From CAYTTR01 sp964440805 (GTDB lineage Bacteria > Acidobacteriota > Aminicenantia > Aminicenantales > Aminicenantaceae): 22,331 bases of DNA. Below, piece by piece: positions 19,961-22,331 of the stretch; positions within the stretch are counted from its first letter, which is position 1; every line of letters starts with the position of its first letter. The stretch spans positions 1-22,331 of the forward strand of contig CAYTTR010000040.1 of assembly GCA_964440805.1 (NCBI GenBank). Direction: 5' to 3'. The notes under the pieces were generated by a model. That model made no database searches and had not been told where the DNA came from. It saw nothing but the letters and a program-made list of their open reading frames with translations. Made by a program: the position numbers and the translations under genes.

Positions 19961-22300
19961 GTGTTTAAACCTTTAGACAGATATATTTTTAAAGAAATAT
20001 TGCCCCCCTTTTTTTTGGGAATCCTTTTATTCACCTTCATCTTACTGATGAACCAGGTTCTCCTTCTCTCGGAAATGTTTATTGCCAAGGGTGTCCCTTT
20101 CCGGACGGTAATTCAATTGCTGGTTAATCTTATTCCCTCTGTCCTGGCTTTTGCCGTTCCCATGTCTGTTTTGGTAGGGATATTATCTGGATTAAGCCGG
20201 ATGTCATCGGATTCAGAAATTGTTGCCTTTAAAATTCTTGGAATAAGCGATATCAGAATACTGCAGCCTCTTTTGGTTTTTTCTTTGGTGGGATGGCTGT
20301 TGACTTCGTTTCTGGCCCTTTACCTTGCGCCCCGGGCGAATTATAGGTGGGTCCAGGCTCTAACCAATTCTGTTTTGACCAATGTCCAGATTCAAATAGA
20401 GCCCAGGCAGTTTTATGAAAATATTCCCCGGACCGTTCTTTATATACAGGACATTCCTGAGGAAGGATATTGGGAGAATGTTTTTGTCTATTCATTACAA
20501 ACGCCTGAAGAACCACGGATTATATTGGCCAATAAAGGAAGTCTTTACGTCCACCCGGAAGAAAAAAGGATTGTTCTTGATTTATACCAGGGCAGGATTC
20601 ATTCTTACCCTTCAGCTGAACCAGATAAATACCGGGTGACTGAATTTTCCAATTTTCAGGAAAGTTTAGATACAGAAGCTTTTTTCCAGGACATAAAGAC
20701 AGAGAAGAGAGTCAGGGAAAAAACAATTTTCGAATTGCAGGGAGACAGCGATCAGCTTCGCCTGGAATTAGAAAATATTTCTCAGGATGAAATATCCCCT
20801 GAACTTCTTGCCCTTAAAAAAAGAAATCTCTTGTCCCACCGGGTTGAAATCCATAAAAAATTTGCTCTTCCTTTTGCCTGTATTGTTTTTGCTCTTTTAG
20901 GCCTGCCTTTGGGAGCAACCACCAGAAAGGGTGGAAGAACAAGCGGCTTTACTCTCAGCTTAGGAATTATTTTGATTTACTATATCCTGATTACAGCCGG
21001 AGAAAAGTTCTCTATAGATGGCAGAATCGCCCCTTGGTTGGGCATGTGGGGAGCAAATATAATAATTGGCTTAGGCGGCATCTGGTTACTTCTTCGAACA
21101 ATGAGGGAGTCGCCCTTGTTTAATTTCTGGATAAAAAAGAGAAAGCTTAAATCTTCTCCCACTCCTGTTCCCATTAAGAGAATGAACCGAAAGGGACCCT
21201 TGTTTCGAACTCGTTTTCCAGGCATTCTGGATCGCTATATTATCCGCAGATATGTCTTTGTTTTCTCTCTAATCTTTGCGGCCTTTATTTCTGTCTCTGT
21301 CATTGTTACTTTTTTCGAACGAATCGACCGGGTTTATGAGTATCAGAAACCTATCAGTCTGTTCCTAAACTATCTGTGGTATAGATTGCCGGAGTTTATT
21401 CATTACACTCTTCCCGTGGCTGCTTTGACTGCTTCTCTTTTAACCCTTGGCCTGATGACCAAGTTCAACGAAGTGATGGCTGCTAAAGCCTGCGGCATTA
21501 GTATCTACCGACTGATTCTTCCTGTGGTCATCATGGGAGTTCTGGTTGGGTTTCTTTCTTTTTACCTTCAGGAAAATATTTTGCCTGCTGCAAACAAAAA
21601 GCAGGAAAAAATCTGGAATGACATCAACAACATACCACCCAGGACTTATACTCACCCTGATCAACGCTGGATTATGGGCAAAGACCGAAACCGCATTTAT
21701 TACTTCCGGGTGTTTGATCCTATCTCATCTACTTTTGGCCAATTATCTGTCTTCGATATTGATCTTGAGAACTGGACTCTTAGCCGGAGGATTTGGACTG
21801 AAAAGGCATACCTGAAGGAGAGCTTGCTCGTTTTGATTAATGCCTGGATGAGGGAGTTTGATGAAGGATTGCCTGTCTCTTACAAAGAGACAGAGCGGGC
21901 CGAAATCATTCCTGTGGAGGAAAAGAGTTATTTTATCAAAGAACATAAAGATCCTGAGCAGATGAGTTATCAAGAACTCAATACCTATATGAGTGAGATT
22001 GAAAGGTTGGGATTTGCCACTACCAGATTAAAGGTTGATCTTCATTACAAGCTTTCTTTTCCCTTTGCGTGCCTGATTATGACTCTTCTGGCTATCCCTT
22101 TTGCCTTTACCATGGGAAAAAAAGGAGCCTTGGTCGGCCTGGGGCTGAGTGTGGTGATGGCCATGGTTTTCTGGGGAGCAATCGGGGTATTTAAAAGCTT
22201 TGGTTATGTAGCCCAACTTCCACCTTTACTGGCAGCATGGGGACCAAATCTTCTCTTTGGTTTGAGTGCTTTATACCTTATTCTTTCGCTAAGAACTTGA
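19961..22300 (+). CDS. Fused LptF-LptG lipopolysaccharide export permease
   Basis: A 779-aa inner-membrane protein with two YjgP/YjgQ permease units in one chain. Unit 1 (about 1-385) begins LDRYIFKEILPPFFLG; unit 2 (about 421-779) begins LDRYIIRRYVFVFS. Each has three N-terminal membrane helices, a periplasmic beta-jellyroll region (about 130-270 and 545-690), and three C-terminal helices with the family phrases LPFACIVFALLGLPLG and FPFACLIMTLLAIPFAF. A basic linker (about 386-420) joins them in the cytoplasm. With LptB2 such units extract LPS and hand it to LptC/LptA. In most bacteria these are two genes (lptF, lptG). The start is GTG with no Shine-Dalgarno; no in-frame alternative exists upstream. 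No lptA, lptB or lptC is in view. Confidence 0.92.
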   Translation: MFKPLDRYIFKEILPPFFLGILLFTFILLMNQVLLLSEMFIAKGVPFRTVIQLLVNLIPSVLAFAVPMSVLVGILSGLSRMSSDSEIVAFKILGISDIRILQPLLVFSLVGWLLTSFLALYLAPRANYRWVQALTNSVLTNVQIQIEPRQFYENIPRTVLYIQDIPEEGYWENVFVYSLQTPEEPRIILANKGSLYVHPEEKRIVLDLYQGRIHSYPSAEPDKYRVTEFSNFQESLDTEAFFQDIKTEKRVREKTIFELQGDSDQLRLELENISQDEISPELLALKKRNLLSHRVEIHKKFALPFACIVFALLGLPLGATTRKGGRTSGFTLSLGIILIYYILITAGEKFSIDGRIAPWLGMWGANIIIGLGGIWLLLRTMRESPLFNFWIKKRKLKSSPTPVPIKRMNRKGPLFRTRFPGILDRYIIRRYVFVFSLIFAAFISVSVIVTFFERIDRVYEYQKPISLFLNYLWYRLPEFIHYTLPVAALTASLLTLGLMTKFNEVMAAKACGISIYRLILPVVIMGVLVGFLSFYLQENILPAANKKQEKIWNDINNIPPRTYTHPDQRWIMGKDRNRIYYFRVFDPISSTFGQLSVFDIDLENWTLSRRIWTEKAYLKESLLVLINAWMREFDEGLPVSYKETERAEIIPVEEKSYFIKEHKDPEQMSYQELNTYMSEIERLGFATTRLKVDLHYKLSFPFACLIMTLLAIPFAFTMGKKGALVGLGLSVVMAMVFWGAIGVFKSFGYVAQLPPLLAAWGPNLLFGLSALYLILSLRT

Positions 22301-22331
22301 AAAGCATTAATCACTGAATTTGTGGTATTTA

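Noticed and set aside
1..22331. CRISPR array, tRNA/rRNA, insertion sequence or phage attachment site
   Set aside because: No regularly spaced repeats, cloverleaf-like segments, transposase or integrase frames, or flanking terminal repeats were found by reading both strands.

Overview
The window reads as ordinary chromosome from a Gram-negative (diderm) bacterium of moderate GC. The outer-membrane context is clear: an LptF/LptG-type lipopolysaccharide permease, SurA/PrsA-type periplasmic foldases and an EnvC-type murein hydrolase activator. There are no phage genes, insertion sequences, CRISPR arrays, tRNAs or rRNAs. The gene content, the single-chain LptF-LptG protein and the GroEL tail without Gly-Met repeats would fit an Aminicenantes/Acidobacteriota-like lineage. 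That assignment is inference from gene style and was not tested by any search.

Layout. 1-4929 (+): the 3' nine-tenths of mfd (transcription-repair coupling factor, cut by the window edge), then two exported parvulin-family foldases, tightly packed or overlapping. 4949-6138 (-): pyruvoyl-dependent arginine decarboxylase behind an unrecognised membrane-anchored protein with its own promoter. 6213-10689 (-): an envelope operon running YbhN/AglD-like membrane protein, EnvC-like degenerate M23 protein, S41/PDZ protein, and divergent polysaccharide deacetylase (YibQ family). 10836-12203 (-): an NSS-family sodium-dependent transporter. 12204-12484: a 281-bp divergent promoter region, the longest gene-free stretch. 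12485-13843 (+): MOFRL-type glycerate 2-kinase. 13966-17773 (+): an unrecognised 153-aa protein, PgeF/YfiH, PurC, a PHP-domain phosphoesterase, CvpA and a stand-alone Fis-type helix-turn-helix protein, mostly overlapping or closely spaced. 17774-19932 (+): groES-groEL with a sigma70-type promoter bracketed by two CIRCE-like inverted repeats, closed by a perfect 16-bp terminator stem. 19961-22300 (+): a fused LptF-LptG permease.

How the parts connect. Much of the window serves the cell envelope: folding of exported proteins, control of peptidoglycan hydrolysis, cell-wall editing (PgeF), LPS export and membrane transport. A recurring theme is loss of catalytic residues in enzyme-like envelope proteins. 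The S41 protein lacks both the Ser and the Lys of its dyad. The M23 domain lacks its zinc ligands, as in known EnvC amidase activators. The SurA-like protein lacks both conserved parvulin histidines. Other points worth a second look are the duplicated CIRCE arrangement, the LptF-LptG fusion, a transporter whose Na1-site ligands are altered while Na2 is kept, a perfect palindrome placed over a predicted start site, and two genes that look leaderless. I did not find a wholly new multi-gene system. The strongest candidate for undescribed biology is the EnvC / dead-S41 / YibQ module.
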